A DNA stretch of 64,000 bases, taken from positions 1,550,001 through 1,614,000 of the forward strand of contig NC_089189.1 of NCBI RefSeq assembly GCF_947507565.1. Direction: 5' to 3'. Below the pieces are notes generated by a model. The model saw nothing but the letters and a program-made list of their open reading frames with translations, was not told where the DNA came from and did not search any database. The position numbers and the translations under genes are program-made. Each line of letters begins with the position of its first letter. Within the stretch, counting starts at the first letter, position 1. This document shows positions 9,630 through 20,600 of this stretch, in pieces. The stretch is from Oscarella lobularis (taxonomy: Eukaryota > Porifera > Homoscleromorpha > Homosclerophorida > Oscarellidae).

Positions 9630-12600
9630 ATGCATATCTTATCAAGCGTAGTTCTTCAACTTGTTCTCTGTTTGACTGCTTTCTGCCGTATCGCTCATGG
9701 TAGCGAAAGCGTCAAAGGTAAGTGGAACGACATTTCTAATATAACCGAGAGCAACTACTGGAAACTGAACGTGCCGCTCTGGAAGAATCAGTACGACAAC
9801 AATGAGCTCGCACGGTCATCAATAGCGGCTACGTATTGTCGAAGTATGACGTCGAAACGAGCGAAAGCTCGCGTGCTTTTCATCGACCAGTACTTCTTCG
9901 CGTGGGTTTATTCGCCGAGGACGGCGTCGTGGACGAAACTTCCCGAAAAAAGAAATCAAAGGATACAAATGTCGTTATCCCTCCCAAAGTCGAGCACCAT
10001 TGTCAGAAGCCCAAATCGGGCGGTGACCCTCTGCGATTCGCGAGTCGTGCTCTTCAGCGGATTTAGCGTCGAGAGGAACGGCCACATAGTCTTGTCGAAC
10101 GATCTATGGATCTTCGACGGCATCGTCGAAGAGTGGAGTTCGGTGCGAACGCTCGCGCGCGCTCCCGAAGTGCGCGACGGTAAAGTGGCGTTCGCTTTTC
10201 GTCGGAACGAAAGCACGTGCCGCTGCAAGGATTCACTGTTTGTATACGGAGGATCTGACGATCTAGACGATCTCTGGGAACTTCGATGCGTCGACGACAA
10301 AAACGAGACCGACATGAAATACGATTGGATAAAAAATGACCTCAACGCGATTTCCTGGCCGAAAAACGCATCCCACATGCTTTTTGCCTCCAAAACAGTC
10401 CTCTATTGGGTCACAAACGATCTATCAATGCTTAGCGTTTTTGACACAATAACGGAGAAATATCTGTCGTCGCGAATAGAAATAATTGATTGCCCTCATG
10501 TACCGGATATCTACGATACGTACCTCCTTAAAGCCTATAAGGAACTCCTCGACAGCGCACTTCACCTAAAGGAGCATCATCTACTCATATTCTTCATAGC
10601 GCTTAGGGGTGAATACAGCGGTTATAAAGAAAGCGATTTTCTCGGAGTGTTGGATTTGCAGAAAAGTGTTATTCACTGCATAAACGTATCTGTATGCCAT
10701 AGAGAAGAAAGCCGCTATCAGCAGGACATTCTGTTCTTAACTGACGACAAGGTATTGCTTCTAGGAACAGACATATATAACGGTTCCGTCGCCATTTGGA
10801 GTTTCCAAACGAGCGAAATGCTTCGAAGCCTAAAAACGAACTCCCTCCTGAACATAGAGTGCGACGCTCCCAACTACGACGGGGATACACATGGGAGGTA
10901 TCCTGTGATGATGATCGATCACAGATTCATGAGGATAACCGACTCCGTTTGGTATCTGATGAAAATATGGTATCCGTCAGATTTACAAATGTGGCTGTTC
11001 GAAGTCGACATTCTTCGATGGTCGATCTACGATCCGGACGAGAAGCCGGAGACGATGTTGAATGCACTCGAGGCGGCGACTGCGACGACGGCAAACGAAT
11101 GCGTCGCTTATTTCGGCAGTGGCTACGGCTACGTCTCGTCCGCTCAAGACGATCTGTGGATGTACGCGACGCGAATGCGAACGTGGACGAGGGTCGTTTC
11201 GCGCGGAAAGGCGCCGAAAAAACTGACGTCGTACGCGACGATGAGCTCGCTGGACAACGGCTCGCTCGTTCTATTCGGCGGCGTGGATAACCGAAAGAGC
11301 TCGCTCTGGATGGTCACCGTCGACTACGAACGCATGACGGCGACGTGGGAGAGGCTCTGCTGCGAAGACGACCGAGAACAGCCGACGAATCAACTACAGA
11401 AATGGTCGAGCGCAGTGTGGAATAATACCTTATACATTTACTTTTGCCAAAGAACGGAGGGCAATTGCGAATCGATTATTTATTACAAAAATCTTGGCAA
11501 CGTCGCCGAGTGGACAATGAAAGAAAGCCGAGTTTCCGGCATCGGTACGTTTTGCAAATCGGATCAAACCGTCTTCGGTCGCTTTGCTTACACAACAGAC
11601 GATATTGGAAATTTAGTAATGGCTGATTTCAATCGAGTTGAATACAATATGGCAGGCGAAAGAAAGTTTCCGGCGAATTCAAAAGCAGTACTAGGCGCTC
11701 AAAGCAACGGAATGTTTTCGTTTACGTCCGGACCTTACGGTGAAGTACTCGGAATTGCGTTCCGGTTGACGTTTGGTTTGGACTGGCAACCTTATCTGTT
11801 CGACGATTCGCGCATTCGAACCTTCCGACTCATCGGATGCAAGCCGGGATCGTTTAGTCCGAAATACAGCGTACATTCGTGTCAGTCGTGCCCGAAAGGA
11901 CGGTACAGCGATCGATACAACTCGACCAACTGCACGAGCTGTCCGTCGGGTTTAATCACGACGGCGACGGGCTCAAACTCAATAATCAACTGCACGTGCA
12001 CATCCGGTACGTGCGTTTACGGCGACTGCGTTGTTCAAAGCGATCTGTCAACGTTGTGTCTTTGCTATACCGGTTACACGGGTAAAAAGTGCGAATCGCC
12101 GACAATGTATCTCGTCTTCATGGGCGTAATAGTCGGAATACTACTCGTAATCGCTTTCTATTACATTGCCCAGCGTGCCAGAAAGCATCAAAATGCAGTC
12201 AAGTATACGAGAGTCGAGTTGGAGATGGCCGAACAAATGGTCGAGGAATTATCGAACATATGGTCGATCACAACGGACGAGATCGAGTTTGGACAAAAAA
12301 TAGGAGAGGGATCGTTCGGCGACGTGTGGACGGCCGATTATCGCGATCAAACCGTCGCCGTCAAAGTGCTCAAGATCGAAGCCGACAATTGCACGAACGA
12401 GCAACTGCAGGAATTCAAAGACGAAAGCGAGTTGCTTCGATCGATATTCCACGCGAACATTGTCCGTTTAATCGGAACGGGAAAAACGACCGAAAACAAG
12501 CCGTTTATCGCGCTGGAGTACATGGAACAAGGCTCGGTGCGAAATGCGTTGGACAACGCTTACGCCGATCGACCAATAGAAATTTATCTTCAAGTGAAAT

Positions 12601-13112
12601 ACGCTCTGGACGCCGCTAAGGGTATGCGGCATCTTCACCGTCTCCGTAGAATGCATCGCGATCTCAAGTGCGATAACCTTCTCATCGACTACAGAGGAGT
12701 CGTCAAAGTGGCCGACTTGGGCTGTACGATAATCGTCCCCAAGATCCCTGGTGACGAGGAGGATGAGGACAAGAGTGGAAAGATCAAAGGGTCGCGCGCC
12801 GTGGGTACGTCGTTTTTTAGAGCTCCGGAAATATTTCGCGGCGAGGCGTACGATATCGCCGTCGACGTCTATAGCTACGGTATATCGTTGTGGGAAATTC
12901 AGACGGCAAAGAATCCGTATTTTGAAAAGTATGAGAGTGGAATGACGACTCGAGAAATTCTCGACGAGATCGTTAACAAAGATGTGCGACCGGAGTTTCT
13001 TGCTCAGTGCAACGAAGACTTAAAGCAATTGACTATATCGTGCTGGAACGGGAATCCGTACGAAAGACCAACATTTGAAGAGATCGCTCAAACGCTCGAA
13101 AATATTCGGTAA
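9630..13112 (+). CDS. Single-exon Kelch/Cys-rich/EGF receptor kinase (copy D), intact
   Basis: The open frame begins at 9555, but the Met at 9630 starts a good signal peptide (MHILSSVVLQLVLCLTAFC), so I choose 9630, giving 1160 residues. Kelch-like blades fill about 40-715 (LVLFGGVDNRKSSLW is the clearest). A cysteine-rich module (GCKPGSFSPKYSVHSCQSC) follows, then EGF-like CVYGDCVVQ to GYTGKKC, and a TM helix at about 826-850. The kinase (about 888-1155) has GEGSFGDV, VAVK, HRDLKCDN, DLGC, an acidic insert (DEEDEDKSG) in the activation segment, and RAPE. It is the closest relative of gene C, in the same orientation, 0.9 kb downstream, so a tandem duplicate. AATAAA is at 13126. The family is inferred to be a cell-surface kinase receptor of the TKL type. 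Confidence 0.92.
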   Translation: MHILSSVVLQLVLCLTAFCRIAHGSESVKGKWNDISNITESNYWKLNVPLWKNQYDNNELARSSIAATYCRSMTSKRAKARVLFIDQYFFAWVYSPRTASWTKLPEKRNQRIQMSLSLPKSSTIVRSPNRAVTLCDSRVVLFSGFSVERNGHIVLSNDLWIFDGIVEEWSSVRTLARAPEVRDGKVAFAFRRNESTCRCKDSLFVYGGSDDLDDLWELRCVDDKNETDMKYDWIKNDLNAISWPKNASHMLFASKTVLYWVTNDLSMLSVFDTITEKYLSSRIEIIDCPHVPDIYDTYLLKAYKELLDSALHLKEHHLLIFFIALRGEYSGYKESDFLGVLDLQKSVIHCINVSVCHREESRYQQDILFLTDDKVLLLGTDIYNGSVAIWSFQTSEMLRSLKTNSLLNIECDAPNYDGDTHGRYPVMMIDHRFMRITDSVWYLMKIWYPSDLQMWLFEVDILRWSIYDPDEKPETMLNALEAATATTANECVAYFGSGYGYVSSAQDDLWMYATRMRTWTRVVSRGKAPKKLTSYATMSSLDNGSLVLFGGVDNRKSSLWMVTVDYERMTATWERLCCEDDREQPTNQLQKWSSAVWNNTLYIYFCQRTEGNCESIIYYKNLGNVAEWTMKESRVSGIGTFCKSDQTVFGRFAYTTDDIGNLVMADFNRVEYNMAGERKFPANSKAVLGAQSNGMFSFTSGPYGEVLGIAFRLTFGLDWQPYLFDDSRIRTFRLIGCKPGSFSPKYSVHSCQSCPKGRYSDRYNSTNCTSCPSGLITTATGSNSIINCTCTSGTCVYGDCVVQSDLSTLCLCYTGYTGKKCESPTMYLVFMGVIVGILLVIAFYYIAQRARKHQNAVKYTRVELEMAEQMVEELSNIWSITTDEIEFGQKIGEGSFGDVWTADYRDQTVAVKVLKIEADNCTNEQLQEFKDESELLRSIFHANIVRLIGTGKTTENKPFIALEYMEQGSVRNALDNAYADRPIEIYLQVKYALDAAKGMRHLHRLRRMHRDLKCDNLLIDYRGVVKVADLGCTIIVPKIPGDEEDEDKSGKIKGSRAVGTSFFRAPEIFRGEAYDIAVDVYSYGISLWEIQTAKNPYFEKYESGMTTREILDEIVNKDVRPEFLAQCNEDLKQLTISCWNGNPYERPTFEEIAQTLENIR

Positions 13113-13125
13113 GGAGATCACGTTG

Positions 13126-13131
13126 AATAAA
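13126..13131 (+). terminator. Poly(A) signal of receptor gene D
   Basis: AATAAA 14 nt after the stop codon of the 9630-13112 gene, in the sequence TTGAATAAA. The same TTGAATAAA follows gene C. Confidence 0.5.
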
Positions 13132-13375
13132 TTGGCATCATGCAATGTGTAACACTCAGAACGAAGACGACAGGAGCTGAGGAGGAAGTAAAGGAAGTAT
13201 AGGCCTTGAAGTGTTGTTGCTATTAGGGACTCGAGCAGAAAACAAGCTCGCGAATAGCAGATGTAACGTCTTGGAACAGCCTTTGTGGTTCCTTCCATAG
13301 AGGATGAGGAACCCTATATATCGATAGACATGGACTGCGTTTATTCCTAGATTACCTGTCATTCCATTGAGATGT

Positions 13376-13910
13376 GGTCTAAAGCACGTGACGGCTGCTA
13401 GCTAATGCTCGAGGGAAGGAAGCTACAACCTGCTAAAGAATGATCTATGGATCGCAAGGTTTTTCTTATTCCTTCGGGGCCCCAATGGTGTAGGCATTCA
13501 CTTAGGGGGCGGGCCTCTCTCTGCATCGTACATAGAGATTGATTTCATGTTGTGCCACTGGCCACGTGTTAGACATAGACTGATTTCCAACCGAATCTAA
13601 ACACCATGACTCGATTTCTGCCAGTCTAATTGAGGGCGGGTTGGGGCTCATGCGAAGGCCTAGTGGCATAGCATGCATGATACTCCCCCGTTATGTACGA
13701 CGCAGAGAGCGTAGACGGGACAGCATCAGGTTTTAGAGCAGGTAGTTGAGAACGTGTCCGCGCTTATTGCATAACTACGATAGTGTGCACGGGTCCTTTG
13801 CATTAGGGTTTAGTCGGTGGCTGCTGGTAAGTAGGGCGGTCTAGAGGTTAGTAGGTCGTATAGCTCCTTTCCCTCGGACGTTAGCTAGCAGCCGCCACGT
13901 GCTTTAGACC
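13376..13910. mobile_element. Non-autonomous element with about 50-bp terminal inverted repeats
   Basis: The left end GGTCTAAAGCACGTGACGGC and right end GCCGCCACGTGCTTTAGACC are inverted repeats, and the match continues inward for about 50 bp through GCTGCTAGCTAA and GAGGGAAGGAAGCT. The inside has no coding potential. A related, inverted and rearranged copy is at about 42974-43420. I found no clear target duplication. Confidence 0.75.
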
Positions 13911-15928
13911 ATTTTTCAATGAGATCTCTCTTCTTGCAAAGACTGGTATTGTTCTTCCGTTCTTGTTCTGCGAAAAGAATTCTCACGCGAAATTAATTAA
14001 TTATATTGATTTACTTAACTTGCTTTTGCATTCTCTTCCTCAAATTGTCTTCTTTGTTCTTCAAGTCTCCCTTTTGTTCTTGTATGACTTCATTAGATTG
14101 GGTTCTACATACTTACAGATGTCACGTGACGCAATTGTTATTTATTAATTTTACCTTTCATCTTGAAGTTTCGCCACTTCCATTCTAAAGATAATATCAT
14201 TTTTATCTTTAGAAACAAAACCCTCGCCTCAATTCTCTTTCAAGTTTCCGAGTGTCAAGTGATTCATTTCGAAGCTTTGCCGATATCAATTGAGCTGAAG
14301 GAAGTATGTGAGTTTCAATCTTCATGTACGACTCGTTTGACGGACCTAGAAAAGAAATTAAATATGATTTTAACATCATTCTTCTTCACCGAGAGTAAAT
14401 TCATTCAAAATTTCTGTCAATTCTTGTTCTCGGTCTTTTCCCCTGTGACAATGACCTGAGCAGATCCATCTCGATCTCTACGCAATGGAGAGTGAAAATC
14501 AATCAATCAATAAATAAATAAATAACTTCTTCTTACTGGCGACTATTTTTGATGGCGTTCCTGGCTTGGAGATGTTCGGAGATGCGATGGAGAGCATTCG
14601 CGAGGCATCAGATGGCTACAGATAATTCATAAATACGCATAGTATCGTCGTCGCAGCGATTCGTACCGTAAGAGTCTTTCGATCCACACTTTGACCGACG
14701 TACAAGACGATTTCAAGCTCGAAAACGCATGAGAACTGCGAAGAAGGGATTCGGAGTAAGTTCCGAAGAGCATACAGCGCCCGATGTCTTCGCTACGAGA
14801 AGATACCAGTCCAAACAAGAAAACGTCGAAAAGCACTATACGGGGAAAAGGCCTCCCGGATAAACGAAAAAAAGCATAAAACGAATATATAGGTCTCGCT
14901 AAAATGTTCCCAAGAAAGTGCGTTGATCGGCGATGAATCGGTGGAAGACTTGTGAAGAGTTCATTCTTTGCGAAATCATACACATTATTTCGATCTCTGC
15001 CGAAATGCCTTTCAACAAGAAATCAAATGCTCGAATTCGGTAAAAGAGAAGATTCTTACTAGCTCTCTCTCTTCTCCGAAAGGAGAAACGGTCATGCGGC
15101 TGATCGTTCTCAAAGAATGCAAATAAAATAATATTGTTATCCCACGATCACATGGATAGCTAGTCACTGACGCAGACCGATGGTACCAGGCCCTTCTCCT
15201 CCCCGGGGTATATCTGGGATCAGAGGAGAAGGGCCTTGGACCGAAGCTAGCGGAAACAGTAGAGCGTCGTCCTGCGAGTGGCGAATGCCTAACAGTTCTA
15301 AGAAGGGAGATAGCTGAACTGCTACGTTTGGGCATTCTGCCAATGAAGAGACTCGTAAAGGGAAAGTTTGGAGGAGAGGCCGGGAGAAAATCGTCGCCAC
15401 AAAGTTGTTCTGTCTGAAGTCCTTTTTTAGATAGGCCAATCATTTTATTCGTGTTGCACGCTGAACAGCGGTTTTATGTGACGTATTTGCCAAACCCTTC
15501 TACAGGATTTTTGGGAGACGTTTGTGGTCACGAGTCGTCACGTGACAGGAATCTTGGTTTTTTCGAATTTATTTTCTTGGACTTAAAGCGTAAGGCTTTA
15601 GATCATTTCAAAGAGCTCTATCGTGCTCGATTCTCTGGATGCAAGCGGATGCGAACAACAAAGTACATAGGGATACGGGATGTCGTGAACCCGTATAACA
15701 ACACCCAAAAACGGCCCGATCTGCCCTATAAAAGCTGCCTGTGACTCGAAAACGGGTTCGTTAGCTTGCTAAGGAAGCTATTGCGAGGAGTGACCAGTTA
15801 GATGTCCAATCAACGCAGTCGGAGCACGGAATTTCGAGGTAAGAGAATCCAAGACGCCGCTTAGAAAGATCTACTACCCCACAGGGCCCACCACCGTCCA
15901 CACGCACACACGCACACACGCACACGCA
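13911..15928. other. Non-genic stretch with simple repeats and a hairpin
   Basis: No supported gene. A pyrimidine-rich part (13930-14300) has only weak open frames. A tail of ATCA and ATAA repeats at about 14500-14525 could be the end of a retroposon. At 15189-15235, GGCCCTTCTCCTC and its inverse GAGGAGAAGGGCC form a hairpin around a GGGATATACC-like core. A CACACG/CGCACA microsatellite ends at the gypsy target site (15899-15927). Two longish minus-strand frames in 14627-15443 have no recognisable motifs. Confidence 0.5.
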
Positions 15929-15933
15929 GGAAC

Positions 15934-17177
15934 TGTTGTGCTGGGTCGATCGGGGTGTTTAGAGGGCGACGAGGGAGCAGATTGCGTTGGAGAGAGAGGT
16001 TAGGTTGCTGCACGGATTGTAGAAGAGATGGATAGGAAACGCACGCACGCTACTGTACATTGTGACGTTGAATCCGTGTCCTCGCCACGCCCATACAGCG
16101 TCGTGCGACAAGCACGTTCGTAACCTCCCTAATCGACTGTTAGGGTCATTTTGCGGCTTTCCCTTACTGGTGATGCCTACATTAAGGATAGAGCAATTTT
16201 TTAGCCCCTTCTCTGCTCCAGAATATCCGTTCTTGTTTCGATTTCGCGCCTACTTGTGTCTAGCGCACGCTTTTGGGATTTTCCTCGCTTCGTCGCCCGT
16301 GTTTTCGACAACAACTGTTTCTGAGGAGAACGGTAATCGCATTAGACAGCTCGTGCGAGCATTTGCATTCGCAAAGTATCGGTTACTTGTCCACATACGA
16401 GGGAATTAGTTCGTGAAAGTACGTTAGTTTGTGGTATTTTACCGACTTTCCCGAAGCTTTTGAAAACTATCCAACAGTTCAAAACTAATGTTTACTGTAT
16501 CCCGCAGCCGACCGAACATGGCGAAAAGAAAATTTTCTTTGTCAATCTCACCAAAAAATTCGACCAAGACGCCGAAGTATGAGCACCCTTGTAGACCAAG
16601 AAAAAGGCGCTACAGGAAAAAATCCGAAGAGGTTACATAGAGTAGACACAAAATTATAAGTGAAGTGGAACATTCATAATCTGTAGGCCCAACCATCAGC
16701 TGACAAGAATACTCTCGAATCAGTTCAATCGACGATAGTCCTGACTCCTGAATGGACTTTGCAAAAAACGCTGGAAGGGCTGCACATTTACAAGGTGAAC
16801 TAACTTTCAACTGAGACCGGCGAGACTGCCGTCTCCCACAGCGTCATAATTGACACCGATCTCAAAGTCGTCGTTTTCGAACTTTGGAAGAATTTCACGA
16901 ATACTTTCCAGTGCAGCACGGCTTCTGTCACTATCTGACAAAAACAGACGATCGGAAACAACAGCGGAAAGGGCTTCCTTGAAAGACATGGGCAACTTAG
17001 CCGGGAACTTGTGTCACATGACAAGGACACGGAGTGAAACTACTAACGTGCGTGCGTTTCCTATCCATCTCTTCTACAATCCGTGGTTGCTGCTTCTGTA
17101 TTGTATCACGCCGGGGTCTGTTCCCGGGACACGTGACCAGACATCATCATGCACATGCTCGAAACAAATCCACAACA
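15934..17177 (-). repeat. 3' LTR of the gypsy element, split by an insertion
   Basis: LTR sequence at 15934-16011 continues at 17094-17177. Between them sits a 1,073-bp TIR element with a 9-bp target duplication. Joined, the two parts match the other LTR (22046-22207). Confidence 0.92.
16012..17084. mobile_element. TIR element with 9-bp target duplication, nested in an LTR
   Basis: The ends ACGGATTGTAGAAGAGATGG and CCATCTCTTCTACAATCCGT are perfect inverted repeats that extend to about 38 bp (through AACGCACGCACG). The target duplication GGTTGCTGC flanks it at 16003-16011 and 17085-17093. A 9-bp duplication with long TIRs fits Mutator-like elements. No transposase is visible. It does carry short protein-like stretches: on the plus strand, from an ATG near 16518, MAKRKFSLSISPKNSTKTPK followed by a basic run; on the minus strand at 16995-16807, a 62-codon frame with FKEALSAVVSDRLFLSDSD. 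These may be captured host fragments. Another frame at 16062-16409 has no clear motif. Confidence 0.85.
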
Positions 17178-17191
17178 AAGCCCCCCCCCCC
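17178..17191 (-). other. Polypurine tract of the gypsy element
   Basis: On the minus strand a run of about ten or eleven G followed by CTT abuts the 3' LTR start. This is where second-strand synthesis is expected to be primed in LTR retrotransposons. Confidence 0.6.
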
Positions 17192-17414
17192 TTGTTCAAG
17201 CGGGCTGCCCCCAGACCGGGCACAGGAAGAGAAACGGGGCCACCACAAACAGACAATCACGGTTCAACCACCGTAAAGAAAAAAAAACAGACAAAGAAAC
17301 AGGTAGAGTACCTTGATAAGGAGTTTCAGAATTCGCCGGCGTAGCGCTGGGCGGCTTGACCTGCGGTACGCCTCAGTGGGCGACCATCCAAACGCATAGT
17401 CGGCTTTGAGCTGA

Positions 17415-17415
<1 letters not shown>

Positions 17416-17450
<35 letters not shown>
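17416..17450. repeat. Trinucleotide (AGT)n microsatellite
   Basis: About 11-12 tandem AGT/GTA units between the pol stop and the 3' LTR of the gypsy element. It lies in the non-coding tail (17192-17640), where I see nothing else. Confidence 0.9.
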
Positions 17451-17640
17451 GTTCCGGTAGATTGATAGTAGAAGATGATGACGATTGGGCTGTTCCACAC
17501 GCACGAAAAGGCTCCCCTGGCCAATGGGGGTCTACGCCGTCGCGCGACTGAAAATTCCGCGGTGGGAACAGCAACTCCATCGATGATCCCGACGTCCATT
17601 CTTCTCGGCACGTCGACAACTCCGGGCACGATAGGCGACG

Positions 17641-20600
17641 TTAAGCCCGCCGTTCAATTTCAACGGGAGACGTAGACCGGGCGCGACGTGGTTGTCCGAG
17701 ATCCATCGTGACACACCCACCGTCGTGTGGTGTAGGATTCAGAGCGACACGAGCATGACCATTCGCATCGAACAATTCCGGAGGAAAATAGGGCACAATC
17801 CTTTGCACGTGAGAGAGAACGGGCCTGTGTGTATCCAAATTCTGAAGTTCGTAAGTGACGTCCGATAGACGACGAGCCACGCGATACGGGCCGGTGAACT
17901 TGTTTTGCATCTTCGTAGCAATGCCGGGCGAAAGAACTGGGCGATGGAGTAGAACCAAGCTACCAGGTAAGAATTCAGCCTGGTGATGTGATCGATCATA
18001 GTGTTCTTTTCGCTTCCGGTCAGCGTCGAGTTGGAATTTCCGAGCGATGTCGAAGGCGCGGCGTATACGTTTCGTAACCTCCAGGCCGTAGTGGCGGGCG
18101 TCCTGAGTGAGTTCACTCTTCGGCCCGCTGATCACCGCGGTTGGAAGTCGAGCATCACATCCGTGAACGAGGTAGAACGGTGTGTTCCAAATCGCTGCCA
18201 TCACCGTCGTCCGGTACGCGAATGCCACTGCCTCGATATACGTATCCCAATCCGAGTGCTCTTCGTTCACAAAAGCGGTGAGCGCCGTTTTCAGCGTACG
18301 ATTGAAACGCTCCACTTGCCCGTTGCACTGCGGATGGTACGCAGTAGTAAATAACTTTGTAATAGCCAATCGATCGGAGAGACGTCGGAGTAGAGCAGAG
18401 GTAAATTGAGCGCCTCTGTCTGACAATAACTGCTCAGGGCAGCCGTGTTGAAATATGATCTTGGTCAGGAATACGTCAGCGACTGTCACGGCGTCGATAG
18501 TGGGAACGGCTGCCACTTCCACCCATCTGGTAAATCGGTCGACCATTACGACGACGTAACGGTTGCCCGACGACGTCGTTGGAAACGGTCCAGCGATGTC
18601 AATTCCAACCATCTGGAAGGGAGCAGTCGCGCTGAAGAGTTGTAGTTGTCCAGCCTTGACAGGTTTGCTTCGTTTCCGCAGCTGGCACGCCGGACACGTA
18701 CGCACGTAATTGGCGATATCCTGTCGCATGCCTTTCCAGTAGTACTGGGAGCGTACACGGTCGAAGGTACGCGCTCGTCCGAAATGACCGGACGCCGGAA
18801 GACGATGCGCAGCGCGAATAACGTCAAGTCGGTCGATTGCCGCGAGGTATGGAACGGTGATAGCTCCACGGGCCCGAACCGTCTCAGTGTACCAGAGCAT
18901 CTCGAGAACGCCTCCTGGCGAAATTTCGCCGCTGTCACGTAACACCTCCTTCACTTCTGGGGGCATTTCGGCCGTGTCGCCGCCCTTCGCCAGGTAATCG
19001 ATCACTGCCCGCAGCTGCGGATCCCGTCGCTGATTTGCAACCACTTCATCCGCCGTAGGGACACGTACAACGTCGATTGCGCACACGATAGGGAGTCGCG
19101 ATAGCGCGTCGGCATTTCTGTTGGCTTTTCCTGCCTTGTGACGTATTTCAAAGTCGAACTCCTGTAGTTGGAGTACCCAATGTGCCAGGCGTCCTGACAT
19201 CTTTGTAGATGACATAAGCCATCGTAAATTCGCGTGATCCGTGATCACAATAAATGGTACCCCAAAGAGGTACTTGCGGAATGTCTCACATCCGTAGACG
19301 ACAGCTAACAGTTCCTTTTCTCTGGTGTCGTATCGCTGCTCGCGATCTTGCAACACCCGGCTGGCATAGGAGACTACTCTTTCGAGACCGTCGTCATGGA
19401 CTTGTGATAACACCGCCGCTATTGCATAGTTGGATGCGTCCGTTTTCAATAGAAATGGTAAGTCCCAGTTGGGATAGGCCAGTATTGGAGCGGAAGACAG
19501 CGAGTCTTTCAACGCCAGAAACGCGTCGTCGCAGTCATCCATCCACTGGAAATTTCCGTCGTCTCTCAAAAGACGAGTGAGAGGTCGGGCCACGCGGGCA
19601 TAATCAGGAATGAATTTTCGGTAGTAAGACGAGAGGCCAAGGAACGAACGAACATCCCCCGGTTTATTGGTGTTTTCAACGCCGTCACTGCCTCGATTTT
19701 CTTTCACGACGTGCCCCACATACGACAGCGTCTGTCGGCCGAACGAGCATTTAGCGGGCTTGAGCTTTAGTCCGAAGTGAATCAGGCGTCGTAGTACCTC
19801 TCCGAGTCGTTCCAGATGCAGTTCGAACGTTGGCGCGAAAACGAGCACGTCGTCTATGTAGACCAAGCACGTTCGCCATTTCACTCCAGCCAGGACTAAA
19901 TCCATAGCGCGTTGAAAAGTACTCGGGGCATTACACAACCCGAAAGGCATCACGACGAACTCAAACAGGCCCATCGAGCAGGTGAACGCTGTTTTCCCTA
20001 TGTCGCTCGGGCGTACAGCCACTTGCCAATATGCAGCGTGGAGATCGAGACTCGAGAAGTACTTGTTTCCTCCGATGATATCGAGGCTCTCATCGATTCT
20101 AGGCAGGGGATACCTGTCCTTCTTCGTGAGCGCGTTCAGGGCTCGGAAATCAACGCAGAACCGCTGGGCTCGATCCTTTTTATCTCGCAGTAGAGCCAGA
20201 GATGCCCACCGAGACTTCGAGTTTCGGATGATCCCACGACGCAGCATGCTGTCGACCTGCCGTTCAGCTTCAAGCATCTTCGGCGGCGGAAGTCGACGAG
20301 GTGGTTGGTTTACGGGACGATTTTGGCCCGTGTCGATCTCATGCATCACCCCTTTCATGTGTCCTAGGTCGTCGGGACTCGTCGCGAACGCTCTGGCGTG
20401 TTCCTTTAGCAGATCCAGTAGCGCTTTCTTTTGGTCTTCCGTCAAATCCGGATTGATGTCGAAGTTCGGAAGCATCGTTTCTAGCGCGGGCGCCACCGGT
20501 TCGTCTTTTCTCGCGGGCTCCGCTGTCTGTTCCTCGATCTCGATTTTCTGTCTAACGTTGCGTTCCGGTTCCGGTTCCGTTTCGTCGAACGCTGTGCTGC

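Noticed and set aside
14627-15443. Two minus-strand frames of 118 and 143 codons
   Set aside because: No recognisable motif or splice signals and odd residue composition; likely chance frames.
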